64,000 nt of DNA, taken from contig NZ_FMCI01000114.1 in NCBI RefSeq assembly GCF_900091845.1, positions 1-64,000 of the forward strand, given 5' to 3'. Shown here piece after piece: positions 25,483-34,260 of this stretch (position 1 is the stretch's first letter; the number at the start of each line of letters is the position of its first letter). The position numbers and the translations under genes were made by a program. Source of the DNA: Streptomyces sp. SolWspMP-5a-2 (lineage in GTDB: Bacteria > Actinomycetota > Actinomycetes > Streptomycetales > Streptomycetaceae). The notes beneath the pieces are model-generated. The model was not told where the DNA came from, searched no databases, and worked only from the letters and a program-made list of their open reading frames with translations.

Positions 25483-26637
25483 ATGAGCGACAGGTACACC
25501 AGTCAGCACTTCGAGACGTTGGCGATCCACGCGGGCAACACCGCCGATCCCCTGACCGGCGCGGTCGTCCCGCCGATCTACCAGGTCTCGACGTACAAGC
25601 AGGACGGCGTCGGCGGTCTGCGCGGCGGCTACGAGTACAGCCGCAGCGCCAACCCGACCAGGACCGCCCTGGAGGAGAACCTCGCGGCCCTCGAAGGCGG
25701 CCGCCGCGGTCTCGCGTTCGCGTCCGGACTGGCGGCCGAGGACTGCCTGCTGCGTACGCTGCTCAGCCCCGGCGACCACGTGGTCATCCCGAACGACGCC
25801 TACGGCGGCACGTTCCGCCTCTTCGCGAAGGTCGTCGCCCGCTGGGGCGTGGAGTGGTCGGTCGCCGACACCAGCGACCCCGCCTCCGTGCGGGCCGCCC
25901 TCACCCCGAGGACCAAGGTCGTCTGGGTGGAGACCCCCTCCAACCCGCTGCTCGGCATCACCGACGTCGCGGCCGTCGCCCAGATCGCCCGTGAGGCGGG
26001 CGCCCGGCTGGTCGTCGACAACACCTTCGCCACCCCCTACCTCCAGCAGCCGCTGGCGCTGGGCGCGGACGTCGTCGTGCACTCCCTGACCAAGTACATG
26101 GGCGGCCACTCCGACGTCGTCGGCGGCGCACTCATCGTCGCCGACCAGGAACTCGGCGAGGAGCTGGCCTACCACCAGAACGCGATGGGCGCGGTCGCCG
26201 GGCCGTTCGACTCCTGGCTGGTGCTGCGCGGCACCAAGACGCTCTCCGTGCGCATGGACCGGCACAGCGAGAACGCCGGGAAGGTCGCCGACATGCTCAC
26301 CCGCCACGCGCGCGTGACGCACGTGCTCTACCCCGGCCTGCCCGACCACCCCGGGCACGAGGTCGCCGCCAAGCAGATGCGCGCCTTCGGCGGCATGGTG
26401 TCGTTCCGCGTCCAGGGCGGCGAGGAGGCGGCCGTCGAGGTCTGCAACCGCGCCCAGGTCTTCACCCTCGGCGAGTCCCTGGGCGGTGTCGAGTCCCTGA
26501 TCGAGCACCCCGGCCGGATGACGCACGCGTCCGCCGCGGGCTCCGCGCTGGAGGTGCCCGGCGACCTCGTCCGCCTCTCCGTGGGCATCGAGAACGTCGA
26601 CGACCTGCTCTCGGATATCCAGCAGGCGCTCGGCTGA
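25483..26637 (+). CDS. metB: Cystathionine gamma-synthase/lyase family enzyme
   Basis: A 384-residue PLP enzyme of the Cys/Met metabolism family. It probably joins O-succinyl- or O-acetylhomoserine to cysteine, giving cystathionine, or splits cystathionine in reverse transsulfuration. The PLP lysine is K204 in [42 protein letters not shown] and [13 protein letters not shown] are diagnostic. ATG 25483 gives the standard N-terminus [14 protein letters not shown]. Open frame to 25216 is non-coding upstream. Synthase versus lyase cannot be decided from sequence alone. From memory, the S. coelicolor orthologue is SCO4958. Confidence 0.93.
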   Translation: MSDRYTSQHFETLAIHAGNTADPLTGAVVPPIYQVSTYKQDGVGGLRGGYEYSRSANPTRTALEENLAALEGGRRGLAFASGLAAEDCLLRTLLSPGDHVVIPNDAYGGTFRLFAKVVARWGVEWSVADTSDPASVRAALTPRTKVVWVETPSNPLLGITDVAAVAQIAREAGARLVVDNTFATPYLQQPLALGADVVVHSLTKYMGGHSDVVGGALIVADQELGEELAYHQNAMGAVAGPFDSWLVLRGTKTLSVRMDRHSENAGKVADMLTRHARVTHVLYPGLPDHPGHEVAAKQMRAFGGMVSFRVQGGEEAAVEVCNRAQVFTLGESLGGVESLIEHPGRMTHASAAGSALEVPGDLVRLSVGIENVDDLLSDIQQALG

Positions 26638-26650
26638 GCCGTCCCCGCGC

Positions 26651-26899
26651 TCACCAGCCGGTGAGCGGTGGAGTCGTCTGCGAGGGCGGCTCCACCCAGG
26701 GGCGCGCGGTCAGCGCCCACAGAGTGAAGGCCAGCGCCGCGGCCAGCAGGAACAGCCACAGCAGCCGCCGCGCGGCCCTGCGGCGGCGCAGCATCCGCCC
26801 GCCGCGCCGCACCGCGTCGCCGCACAGCTCCGACGGGACCGGGGGCGCCGGGCGCTCCATGATCTGCCGCGCGGCGGCCTCGCGCCCGGCCCGGTTCAC
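26651..26899 (-). CDS. Small single-pass membrane protein
   Basis: 82 residues: an N-terminal cytoplasmic part with Arg-rich clusters (RRGGRMLRRRRAARR), one helix LLWLFLLAAALAFTLWALTA and a short outside tail. It follows the sigma-like gene by 28 bases in the same direction, a layout typical of a sigma factor and a small membrane partner or anti-sigma-like protein (inference). There is no zinc HxxxCxxC motif. GTG 26899 lacks a good Shine-Dalgarno. ATG 26860 is an alternative. Confidence 0.55.
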   Translation of the reverse strand: MNRAGREAAARQIMERPAPPVPSELCGDAVRRGGRMLRRRRAARRLLWLFLLAAALAFTLWALTARPWVEPPSQTTPPLTGW

Positions 26900-26927
26900 G
26901 GATGGCCCACGCGGGCTGCCGCCGTCC

Positions 26928-27425
26928 TCATGACGCCGCCGCCCCGGCCGCCGTCCTGGGCCGCTCCCCGGGCGGGTGCAGCAGGGTGGCCGTCGCCCGG
27001 TCGCAGACCGTGCGGACGCGCTCCAGGGGGAGTCCGAGCAGCGCCGCCGTCTGCTGTTCGGCGACGCCCTCGTAGAGCCTCAGCACCAGGACCAGGCGCT
27101 CCTGCGGGGTGAGCAGGGCCAGTGGACCGGCCGGGCGGGTGCGGAAGGGGACCACCCCGCCGTACTGGTGCCAGGCACCGCGCGCGAAGCGGTCGGCCAG
27201 GTACCGGCGGGCCCGGTCGTAGGGGTCCTCGCCGCGCGCGCGGTCCCAGTACGCGTACGTGTGCGCGAGGGCGAGCGTCAGCAGCCGACGCGCGCGCGGG
27301 TTGCCGTCCGGGGGCTCGGCGGTGAGCAGTGTCGCCGTCTGCAGCAGCCGTCCGGCGGCCCCCGCCACGAACGCCTCGAACTCCCGGGTCCTGCGGGCGT
27401 CCAGGACCGCCTGCCGTGCCCGCAC
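26928..27425 (-). CDS. Reduced SigE-family/ECF-like sigma factor
   Basis: 165 residues. The N-terminus (EFEAFVAGAAGRLLQTATLLTAE) looks like sigma region 2.1 of the actinobacterial SigE family, but the rest of region 2 is very degenerate. Region 4 is better kept: LLTPQERLVLVLRLYEGVAEQQTAALLGLPLERVRTVCDRATATL, with the helix-turn-helix. GTG 27425 is preceded by a strong GGAGGGAGG. It could be an active small sigma factor or a relic that acts only as a DNA-binding protein. Translationally close to the small membrane protein downstream. Confidence 0.6.
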   Translation of the reverse strand: MRARQAVLDARRTREFEAFVAGAAGRLLQTATLLTAEPPDGNPRARRLLTLALAHTYAYWDRARGEDPYDRARRYLADRFARGAWHQYGGVVPFRTRPAGPLALLTPQERLVLVLRLYEGVAEQQTAALLGLPLERVRTVCDRATATLLHPPGERPRTAAGAAAS

Positions 27426-27580
27426 CGCGCCTCCCTCCCGACGCGCCCGGCGGCCCCCACGGCGGTCTCCGGGTCCTAGGAGGACGTCGGACGCCGGTCC
27501 GCGGGCGACGACAGGCGCAGGTCTTCATATGAGGACAGCGGCGGCCCCCGGTCAAGAGCCGGGCGCGCGGGGAGGCGGTC

Positions 27581-28108
27581 CTACGAGGCGGACGGCGTCT
27601 CGTCCGGCCCCGGGGCGCCCTGGGCCGACATCCGCGCGGAGAGTCCGGTGTTGAAGCGGGTCAGCAGCGCGCAGAACACCTCCCGTTCCTCCGGTGCCCA
27701 GCCCTGGGTCAGCTCCGCCATCAACTGGCGCCTGGAGGACCGCACTTCGTCCAGGCGGGCCAGCCCGCGCGGGGAGAGCTGGAGCACCACCGCGCGGCCG
27801 TCCTCGGGGTGCGAGGTCCGCTTGACGAGGCCGGTGTCCACCAGCGGCGCCACCTGCCGGGTGACCGTGGAGGAGTCGATGCCCATGCTCGCCGCGAGCG
27901 CCTTGACGCCCATCGGGCCCTCCTTGTCGAGCCGGTTGAGCAGCAGGTACGCGGCGCGGTCCATGGAGTTGCGCACCTGGCCGACCCCGCCGAGCCGGGT
28001 CTGTTCGGCACGGCGCGCGAAGACCGCCACCTCGTGCTGCAACGTGTCGAGGAGAGCGGTGTCACCGAGGGTCGTCATGTCCATCGACATTTCAGGCGTT
28101 GTGGGCAT
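27581..28108 (-). CDS. MarR family transcriptional regulator
   Basis: 175 residues with the winged-helix core LLLNRLDKEGPMGVKALAASMGIDSSTVTRQVAPLVDTGLVKRTSHPEDGRAVVLQLSPRG, including the DGR wing motif. Flanking helices would form the dimer interface. MarR proteins usually respond to phenolic or oxidising ligands. It is divergent from ilvA with 145 bases between starts. ATG 28108 is preceded by GAGCTT and six bases (leaderless). ATG 28090, 28084 and 28078 are alternatives. Target genes are not evident. The DrrAB-like exporter beyond ilvA is one possible target (weak inference). Confidence 0.9.
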   Translation of the reverse strand: MPTTPEMSMDMTTLGDTALLDTLQHEVAVFARRAEQTRLGGVGQVRNSMDRAAYLLLNRLDKEGPMGVKALAASMGIDSSTVTRQVAPLVDTGLVKRTSHPEDGRAVVLQLSPRGLARLDEVRSSRRQLMAELTQGWAPEEREVFCALLTRFNTGLSARMSAQGAPGPDETPSAS

Positions 28109-28253
28109 GGCCGGAAGCTCGCTTCATGAAGGGGCTGCTGGGATGGGGGACAGGGTACGCGGCCGGGGCGCGGGCCGTACCGGCGCTGCGCAAACCAGTC
28201 TCGGGGACTGGTCACCCGGGCGCCGTCCGCGGCCCGGCTGCGATGCTGGACCC
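28109..28253. promoter_or_regulatory. Divergent leaderless promoters for marR and ilvA
   Basis: On the plus strand GATGCT (28242-28247) lies six bases before the ilvA ATG. On the minus strand GAGCTT (28120-28115) lies six bases before the marR ATG. Neither gene has a Shine-Dalgarno. Confidence 0.45.
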
Positions 28254-29483
28254 ATGAGCTACAGCACGGCCGACCCCCTGCGCTCCGTGACCCTGGACGA
28301 CGTGCGGGGCGCGCGGAAGATGCTCGCGGGCGTGGCGCGGGTGACGGCGATGGAGGGCAGCAGGCACCTGTCCCAGCTGGTCGGGGCGCCGGTCCACCTC
28401 AAATGCGAGAACCTCCAGCGGACCGGCTCCTTCAAGCTGCGCGGCGCCTACGTGCGGATCGCCGGGCTGCTGCCCGAGGAGCGGGCCGCCGGGGTGGTCG
28501 CGGCGAGCGCGGGCAACCACGCGCAGGGCGTCGCCCTCGCCTCCGCGCTGCTGGGCGTCCGGGCGACCGTGTTCATGCCCATCGGGGCGCCCCTCCCCAA
28601 GATCAGCGCCACCCGCGACTACGGCGCCGAGGTGCGCCTGCACGGCCAGGTCGTCGACGAGACGCTGGCCGCGGCCCAGGAGTACGCGGCGGCGACGGGC
28701 GCGGTGTTCATCCACCCCTTCGACCACCCGGACGTCATCGCCGGTCAGGGCACGGTCGGCCTGGAGATCCTGGACCAGTGCCCGGAGCTGCGCACCCTCG
28801 TGGTCGGTGTCGGCGGCGGCGGGCTCGCCGCCGGTATCGCGGTCGCCGTCAAGGAGCTGCGGCCCGACGTGCGGATCGTGGGCGTCCAGGCGGAGGGCGC
28901 GGCCGCGTACCCGCCTTCACTGTCGGCGGGCCGCCCGGTGTCGATCGCGGCCCCGGCGACGATGGCCGACGGCATCAAGGTGGGCCGGCCGGGCGAGGTG
29001 CCGTTCCGGATCGTCGCCGACCTGGTGGACGAGGTCCGCACGGTCGGCGAGGACGAGCTGTCCGCCGCGCTGCTGCTCTGCCTGGAGCGGGCCAAGCTGG
29101 TGGTGGAACCGGCCGGGGCGAGCCCGGTGGCGGCGCTGCTCGCCCGGCCCCGGGAGTTCGAGGGGCCGGTGGTCGCCGTGCTGTCAGGCGGCAACGTCGA
29201 CCCGCTGCTGATGCAGCGCATCCTGCGCCACGGCATGGTCGCGCAGGGCCGCTACCTGGCCGTCCGGCTGCGCCTGACCGACCGTCCCGGGGCGCTGGCC
29301 TCGCTCCTCGGGGCGCTGTCGGCGGCCGACGCCAACGTCGTCGACGTGAGCCATGTGCGGACCGACTCGCGGCTCGGGCTCACCGAGGCGGAGGTGGAGC
29401 TGCACCTGGAGACGAAGGGCCCCGAGCACTGCGCCGAGGTGGGCCGCGCCTTGGGCGAGGCGGGTTACACGGTCATCGACTGA
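28254..29483 (+). CDS. ilvA: Threonine ammonia-lyase (threonine dehydratase)
   Basis: A 409-residue PLP enzyme turning threonine into 2-oxobutanoate, the entry to isoleucine. K61 in GSFKLRGA binds PLP, the glycine loop is VGVGGGGLAAG, and ASAGNHAQG and SGGNVDP are intact. The C-terminal ACT-like domain (about 330-409, YLAVRLRLTDRPGALASLLGAL) marks the short form with one ACT domain. This is the type often called biodegradative or tdcB-like in sequence yet serving as biosynthetic IlvA in actinobacteria. ATG 28254 is chosen on the leaderless promoter and family N-terminus. The open frame back to 27648 is antisense to marR. Confidence 0.94.
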   Translation: MSYSTADPLRSVTLDDVRGARKMLAGVARVTAMEGSRHLSQLVGAPVHLKCENLQRTGSFKLRGAYVRIAGLLPEERAAGVVAASAGNHAQGVALASALLGVRATVFMPIGAPLPKISATRDYGAEVRLHGQVVDETLAAAQEYAAATGAVFIHPFDHPDVIAGQGTVGLEILDQCPELRTLVVGVGGGGLAAGIAVAVKELRPDVRIVGVQAEGAAAYPPSLSAGRPVSIAAPATMADGIKVGRPGEVPFRIVADLVDEVRTVGEDELSAALLLCLERAKLVVEPAGASPVAALLARPREFEGPVVAVLSGGNVDPLLMQRILRHGMVAQGRYLAVRLRLTDRPGALASLLGALSAADANVVDVSHVRTDSRLGLTEAEVELHLETKGPEHCAEVGRALGEAGYTVID

Positions 29484-29601
29484 GGCCGCGCGGCGGCCGT
29501 CGCCACTAGGTGTCGGCGGGGGCGTCGGCAGGGCGGGAGCGGGGGCGGGGAGGGTGGCCGACCGGCTCCCCGCGGCCTCGTCACTCGTTCGGGAAAATCC
29601 G

Positions 29602-29630
29602 TTGAGGGACGCGATACATCGCGTTATGGT
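29602..29630 (+). promoter_or_regulatory. Promoter with a 16-bp operator in its spacer, ABC exporter
   Basis: -35 TTGAGG (29602-29607), exactly 17 bases, then -10 TATGGT (29625-29630). The spacer carries the palindrome ACGCGAT-AC-ATCGCGT (29609-29624), seven-base arms. A repressor bound here would block RNA polymerase directly. PadR- or TetR-type regulators of DrrAB-like pumps use comparable sites (family knowledge). The regulator is not obvious in the window. Confidence 0.65.
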
Positions 29631-29753
29631 GTGTCGCGTGTCACTCGCGTGCCGTCCGCTCGTATGTCACCCGTGTGCGGACCGATCGGGGTGAGCCCAT
29701 GCTTTCCCCAGTATCCCCGACGAAACCGACCACCCGACGACGTGGAGACAGAT

Positions 29754-30800
29754 ATGCCGGGCGCCATCTATGCCGAGGCTCTGGTCAAGACCTTCGGCGA
29801 CGTAAGGGCTCTGGACGGCGTCGACCTCGATGTCCCCGAAGGCACGGTCCTCGGTCTGCTCGGGCCCAACGGCGCGGGCAAGACGACCGCCGTCCGCTGC
29901 CTGACGACCCTGCTGCGGCCGGACAGTGGCCGGGCCCTCGTCGCCGGTCTCGACGTCCTGCGCCACCCGAACGAGGTGCGCCGCTCGATCGGCCTCTCCG
30001 GCCAGTTCGCCGCCGTCGACGAGTACCTCACCGGCCGCGAGAACCTCCAGATGGTCGGCCAGCTCTACCAGATGCGGTCCAGGGCGGCGAAGGCGCGCGC
30101 CGTCGAACTCCTCGACCAGTTCAGCCTCACCGACGCCGCCGACCGCCCCGCCAAGACCTACTCCGGCGGGATGCGCCGCCGTCTCGACCTCGCGGCGGCC
30201 CTCGTCGTCTCCCCGCCCGTCATGTTCATGGACGAACCCACCACCGGGCTCGACCCGCGCAACCGGCAACTGCTGTGGGAGGTCATCAAGGGCCTCGTCT
30301 CCGGCGGCACCACCCTGCTGCTGACCACGCAGTACCTGGAGGAGGCCGACCAGCTCGCCCACGACATCGCGGTCGTCGACCACGGCCGGGTCATCGCCCG
30401 CGGCACATCGGACGACCTCAAGGCCCGCACCGGCGGCGAGCGCGTCGAGGTCGTGGTGCACGCCCGCGAACACCTGACGGCCGCCGCCGAGATCCTCGGC
30501 GGCTACGGCAAGGGCGCCGTCTCCGTCGAGCGGCACACCCGCAGGCTGACCGTGCCCGTCACCGGGGGCCCGAAGCTCCTCGCCGAGGTCATCCGCGACC
30601 TGGACGGACGCGGCATCGAGATGGACGACGTCGGGCTGCGCCGCCCGACCCTCGACGACGTCTTCCTCTCCCTCACCGGTCACGCCACCGAGGACGCGGA
30701 CACCGCGACCGACCCGGCGGACGGGACCGGTGAGGACCCCAAGGCCCGCAGACGCGGCCGCGGCAAGGACCGCGGCCGGCAGAAGGAGGCAGACCAGTGA
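29754..30800 (+). CDS. DrrA-like ABC drug exporter, ATP-binding subunit
   Basis: A 348-residue ATPase of the daunorubicin-resistance family. Walker A GPNGAGKTT (about 36-44), signature YSGGMRRRLDLA, Walker B VMFMDEPTTGLDPRNR and H-loop LLTTQYLEEAD fit the DrrA consensus. A C-terminal domain (VEVVVHAREHLTAAAEILGG ... GRGIEMDDVGLRRPTLDDVFLSLTGH) is typical of this subfamily. The tail ends in a basic patch RRRGRGKDRGRQKEADQ. ATG 29754 is preceded by GGAGA, whereas an in-frame ATG at 29631 lies at the promoter start. It overlaps the permease by four bases (GTGA). Confidence 0.93.
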   Translation: MPGAIYAEALVKTFGDVRALDGVDLDVPEGTVLGLLGPNGAGKTTAVRCLTTLLRPDSGRALVAGLDVLRHPNEVRRSIGLSGQFAAVDEYLTGRENLQMVGQLYQMRSRAAKARAVELLDQFSLTDAADRPAKTYSGGMRRRLDLAAALVVSPPVMFMDEPTTGLDPRNRQLLWEVIKGLVSGGTTLLLTTQYLEEADQLAHDIAVVDHGRVIARGTSDDLKARTGGERVEVVVHAREHLTAAAEILGGYGKGAVSVERHTRRLTVPVTGGPKLLAEVIRDLDGRGIEMDDVGLRRPTLDDVFLSLTGHATEDADTATDPADGTGEDPKARRRGRGKDRGRQKEADQ

Positions 30801-31669
30801 GCGCCGTCACCGACCCCGCACCCACCCCCGCGCCCCCGCCCACCGGCACCGTCGGCGCGCTCGGCCAGTCGGTCCGCGACTCGCTGGTCGTCGCCCGGCG
30901 CAACCTGATCCGCATGTCCAGGATCCCCGAGATGCTGCTCTTCGCGGTCATCCAGCCGGTGATGTTCGTGGTCCTGTTCACGTACGTCTTCGGCGGCTCG
31001 ATCCAGGTCGGCGGCTCCACCAGCCCGGACGTCTACAAGAACTTCCTGATGGCCGGGATCTTCGCCCAGACCGTCACCTTCGCCACCGCGGGCGCGGGCG
31101 CCGGCATCGCCGACGACATGCACAAGGGCCTCATCGACCGGTTCCGCTCGCTGCCGATGGCGCGCGGCGCCGTCCTCACCGGGCGCACGGTCGCCGACCT
31201 CGTCCAGACCTCCATCACGCTGGCCGTCCTCGCGGTCGTCGCGCTGATCGTGGGCTGGCGCCCCGGCTACGCGGAGCCGACCGGCATCGGGAAGGTCCTC
31301 GGCGGCTTCGGCCTGCTGCTCCTGCTGGGGTACGCCTTCACCTGGATCGGCGCGCTGATCGGCCTCTCGGTGCGCACCCCGGAGGCGGCGACCTCCGGCG
31401 GCCTGGTCTGGCTCTTCCCGGTGACGTTCATCTCCAACGCCTTCGTGGACTCCAGCCGGATGACGCCCTGGCTGCGGCACATCGCCGACTGGAACCCGTT
31501 CAGCGCGACGGTGCAGGCGTGCCGCACCCTCTTCGGCGATCCCGGGGTCTCCGCCTCGACGGCCTGGCCGATGCAGCACCCGGTGTGGGCGTCGCTGATC
31601 TACTCGGTCCTGATCGTGGCCGTCTTCCGGACGCTGGCGGTCCGCAAGTACCGCTCCGCCACCGCCTGA
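30797..31669 (+). CDS. DrrB-like ABC-2 type exporter permease
   Basis: A 290-residue six-helix ABC-2 permease. After a Pro-rich cytoplasmic N-terminus come RNLIRMSRIPEMLLFAVIQPVMFVVLFTYVFGG, the conserved gating region DDMHKGLIDRFRSLPMARGAVLTGR and the later VWLFPVTFISNAFVD and FSATVQACRTLFG segments. With the preceding ATPase it should export a lipophilic compound. The substrate is not known and no biosynthetic cluster is adjacent. GTG 30797 is coupled to the ATPase stop. Confidence 0.93.
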   Translation: MSAVTDPAPTPAPPPTGTVGALGQSVRDSLVVARRNLIRMSRIPEMLLFAVIQPVMFVVLFTYVFGGSIQVGGSTSPDVYKNFLMAGIFAQTVTFATAGAGAGIADDMHKGLIDRFRSLPMARGAVLTGRTVADLVQTSITLAVLAVVALIVGWRPGYAEPTGIGKVLGGFGLLLLLGYAFTWIGALIGLSVRTPEAATSGGLVWLFPVTFISNAFVDSSRMTPWLRHIADWNPFSATVQACRTLFGDPGVSASTAWPMQHPVWASLIYSVLIVAVFRTLAVRKYRSATA

Positions 31670-31693
31670 TCCCGCGCCGCCCTCCCGTCGGCA

Positions 31694-31734
31694 TGACGAG
31701 ACCCCCGGCGTCCGGGACACCGGGGGTCTCGTCA
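31694..31734. terminator. Perfect 15-bp bidirectional terminator
   Basis: TGACGAGACCCCCGG (31694-31708) pairs fully with CCGGGGGTCTCGTCA (31720-31734), 11-base loop. It separates the exporter operon from convergent greA. Confidence 0.88.
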
Positions 31735-31774
31735 GAGGCGTGCTGGGCGGCGGCCCCCGGAGGGCCGGGCGCGG

Positions 31775-32275
31775 TCAGCCGTTGTACGGCTCGGCCTTGA
31801 TGATCTTCACGGAGGCCTTCTTGCCGTTCGGCAGCTCGTACTCCGCGTCCTCGCCGACCTTGTGGCCGATCACGCCGGAGCCGAGCGGGGACTGCGGCGA
31901 GTAGGTCTCGATGTCGGAGCTGGCGTACTCGCGGGAGGCGAGAAGGAAGGAGAGGGTGTCGTCCTCGTCGCCGTCGAAGGCGATCGTGACGACCATGCCC
32001 GGCGCGACGGCGCCGTCGGCGGAGGCCGGGGCCTCACCGACCTTGGCGTTCTCCAGGAGCTGGGTCAGCTGGCGCACCCGGAGCTCCTGCTTGCCCTGCT
32101 CCTCCTTCGCCGCGTGGTACCCGCCGTTCTCGCGCAGGTCCCCTTCCTCGCGCGCGGCTGCGATCTTCCCGGCGATCTCCGTGCGCGCGGGACCAGACAG
32201 GTACTCCAGCTCTGCCTTGAGCTGGTTGTACGCCTCCTGGGTCAGCCAGGTGACGTTGTCGCTGGTCTGGGTCAC
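31775..32275 (-). CDS. greA: Transcription elongation factor GreA
   Basis: 166 residues. The N-terminal coiled coil enters the RNA polymerase secondary channel. Its tip carries the acidic set in AAAREEGDLRENGGYHAAKEEQG, the catalytic Asp and Glu that trigger RNA cleavage in stalled complexes. The C-terminal FKBP-like domain ends SPLGSGVIGHKVGEDAEYELPNGKKASVKIIKAE. GTG 32275 follows GAGGAG. The in-frame start at 32305 is too far upstream. Its leader on the minus strand contains a six-base hairpin GAAGGA-TGT-TCCTTC (32322-32336). Confidence 0.96.
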   Translation of the reverse strand: MTQTSDNVTWLTQEAYNQLKAELEYLSGPARTEIAGKIAAAREEGDLRENGGYHAAKEEQGKQELRVRQLTQLLENAKVGEAPASADGAVAPGMVVTIAFDGDEDDTLSFLLASREYASSDIETYSPQSPLGSGVIGHKVGEDAEYELPNGKKASVKIIKAEPYNG

Positions 32276-32452
32276 AGGTGCTCCTCGTAGGTACTGGGAA
32301 TACAAAGCATCGCCCTACCCAGAAGGATGTTCCTTCATGGAAGGGCGAAACCACGAGCCTAACAATTCACCGGCCGAAGGGGGAGGACATAAGCCGTCAG
32401 AAACCCGTCAGCGCAGGTCAGCGGTGATGTATTGGAGCGGGGGCGGGCCGCG

Positions 32453-32851
32453 TCAGTCGGCGTGGCAGCCGAGCAGCTCCGCCGTCGTCCCCGGGGAGGT
32501 GGTGCGCAGGGTGACCACCTCGTCGATGCGGGTCGCGTCCCCGCCGAAGCGGAAGTCGGCCCGGCCCACCTCGGCGCCGTCCCGCGACTGGGAGCGGACG
32601 GTGCAGTAGCCGCTCGCACCGGCGTCCTTGCGGACCTCCAGATGCACCTTCACCGCGTGCTCGCCCACGTCGAAGGTGATCACCTCGCCGCTGATCTTGT
32701 TCTGCGCGACGTAGTGGTAGGCGAAGTAGCCGATCAGCGCCACCAGCAGCGCCCCGAGCACGGCACCGACGACCTTGAGCGTGCGGTCGGCCCGCTCGTC
32801 CGAGGAACGGCCGTAGCGGCCGTCGGGCCGACGCGTGCTCACGGCGCTCAT
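32453..32851 (-). CDS. DUF4307 domain membrane protein
   Basis: 132 residues: a polar N-terminus (RRPDGRYGRSSDERADR), one helix VVGAVLGALLVALIGYFAYHYV, then an extracytoplasmic beta-rich domain with two cysteines (GYCTVRSQ and LLGCHAD) likely to form a disulfide. This is the DUF4307 layout, conserved beside mca and greA in actinobacteria. The neighbourhood suggests a role linked to mycothiol or cell-envelope redox (weak inference). ATG 32851 has GAGAGGA seven bases upstream. Upstream of greA in the same direction, 177-base gap. Confidence 0.88.
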   Translation of the reverse strand: MSAVSTRRPDGRYGRSSDERADRTLKVVGAVLGALLVALIGYFAYHYVAQNKISGEVITFDVGEHAVKVHLEVRKDAGASGYCTVRSQSRDGAEVGRADFRFGGDATRIDEVVTLRTTSPGTTAELLGCHAD

Positions 32852-32940
32852 GATCGGTCCTCTCGCGCGGTGCGGGACCGCGGTCCCGAAAGGGGCCCCA
32901 GGTGCGGACCCCGGAATTATTCGCCCTCCGATTCGGTCAC

Positions 32941-32946
32941 TATAGA
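32941..32946 (+). promoter_or_regulatory. Possible -10 box of mca
   Basis: TATAGA at 32941-32946, in a locally AT-rich stretch, 55 bases before the mca start. The -35 (TTCGCC, about 18 bases upstream) is weak. Confidence 0.3.
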
Positions 32947-33000
32947 AGCCGCCGATCGCACCCCCGCCCGCGGGGGCGCCGACTGACTGAGGAATGAGTC

Positions 33001-33882
33001 TTGACTGACCAGCTGCGACTGATGGCCGTGCACGCCCACCCCGACGACGAGTCGAGCAAGGGCGCGGCGACCATGGCGAAGTACGTGTCCGAGGGGGTGG
33101 ACGTGCTGGTCGTGACCTGCACGGGCGGGGAGCGCGGCTCCATCCTCAACCCGAAGCTCCAGGGCGACGCGTACATCGAGGAGCACATCCACGAGGTCCG
33201 CAAGAAGGAGATGGACGAGGCCCGCGCGATCCTCGGGATCAAGCAGGAGTGGCTGGGCTTCGTCGACTCCGGGCTCCCCGAGGGCGACCCGCTGCCCCCG
33301 CTCCCCGACGGCTGCTTCGCCCTGGAGGACGTCGACAAGGCGGCCGGCGAGCTGGTGAAGCAGATCCGCTCGTTCCGCCCGCAGGTGATCACCACCTACG
33401 ACGAGAACGGCGGCTACCCGCACCCCGACCACATCATGACCCACAAGATCACGATGGTCGCCTTCGACGGTGCCACCGACACCGAGAAGTACCCGGAGGC
33501 GGAGTTCGGCCCGGCGTTCCAGCCGCGGAAGCTCTACTACAACCAGGGCTTCAACCGCCCCCGCACCGAGGCCCTGCACCACGCGATGCTGGACCGCGGC
33601 CTGGAGTCGCCGTACGGGGACTGGCTCAAGCGGTGGGCCGAGTTCGCGCGGGTCGAGCGCACCCTGACCACGCACGTCCCGTGCGCGGACTTCTACGAGG
33701 TCCGCGACAAGGCGCTGCTCGCCCACGCCACCCAGATCGACCCCGACGGCGGCTGGTTCCGGGTCCCGCTCGACCTCCAGAAGGCGGTCTGGCCGACCGA
33801 GGAGTACGAGCTGGCGAAGTCCCTCGTGGACACCTCCCTCCCCGAGGACGACCTCTTCGCGGGCATCCGCGACAATGCATGA
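33001..33882 (+). CDS. mca: Mycothiol S-conjugate amidase
   Basis: 293 residues. Cleaves mycothiol conjugates to a mercapturic acid plus glucosaminyl-inositol, removing electrophiles and antibiotics from the cell. The zinc site is intact: His13 and Asp16 in AHPDDE, and His144 in HPDH (141-144). Asp15 is the likely general base. GGERGS, YDENGGYPHPDH and KLYYNQGF separate Mca from the shorter-specificity deacetylase MshB. The TTG start at 33001 is supported by GAGGAATGAG just upstream. Divergent from the DUF4307 gene. The next small gene follows directly. Confidence 0.96.
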   Translation: MTDQLRLMAVHAHPDDESSKGAATMAKYVSEGVDVLVVTCTGGERGSILNPKLQGDAYIEEHIHEVRKKEMDEARAILGIKQEWLGFVDSGLPEGDPLPPLPDGCFALEDVDKAAGELVKQIRSFRPQVITTYDENGGYPHPDHIMTHKITMVAFDGATDTEKYPEAEFGPAFQPRKLYYNQGFNRPRTEALHHAMLDRGLESPYGDWLKRWAEFARVERTLTTHVPCADFYEVRDKALLAHATQIDPDGGWFRVPLDLQKAVWPTEEYELAKSLVDTSLPEDDLFAGIRDNA

Positions 33883-33883
33883 C

Positions 33884-34144
33884 ATGAGTGCAAGCGTGAG
33901 CGTGGCAATGGCGCACCTCGTCCCCCTCGCCCAGGAGGTGGACGAGAACAAGGTCACCCCCGGCGTCCTCGGCTTCGTCGTCTTCGCGGCGATGGCCGTG
34001 GCCGTCTGGGGGCTGATGAAGTCGATGAGCCGGCACATGAACCGGGTCGACTTCAAGGAACCCGGGGCCGAGCGGGAGCCGCAGGCCGCCGAGCGGACCG
34101 AAGCCGACCGGAGCACGGCCGGGAACCGCGAACCACGGAGCTGA
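33884..34144 (+). CDS. Small membrane protein downstream of mca
   Basis: 86 residues from ATG 33884. ATG 33875 (overlapping the mca stop) and ATG 33908 are in frame too. One helix, GVLGFVVFAAMAVAVWGLMKSM, is followed by a charged cytoplasmic tail rich in Glu and Arg. It is translationally coupled to mca, so a membrane partner of mycothiol metabolism is possible, but no function is known. A palindromic CCCGCG repeat (34147-34160) follows the stop. Confidence 0.75.
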   Translation: MSASVSVAMAHLVPLAQEVDENKVTPGVLGFVVFAAMAVAVWGLMKSMSRHMNRVDFKEPGAEREPQAAERTEADRSTAGNREPRS

Positions 34145-34260
34145 CGCCCGCGCGCGCGGGTCCGGACGGCGGCCGGCGAGCCCGCACCCCGCCCACCCCT
34201 GTCCGGACGACGGCCCCATCGGGGCGGACGCGACCGGTCCCGGGGCGGACGGCCCCGGCA

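Noticed and set aside
24177..25499. Longer start for the TPR-like protein at 25499
   Set aside because: The extra 68 residues are antisense to the metB promoter and first codons and precede the membrane anchor by an Arg-rich stretch. ATG 25295 fits a leaderless box.
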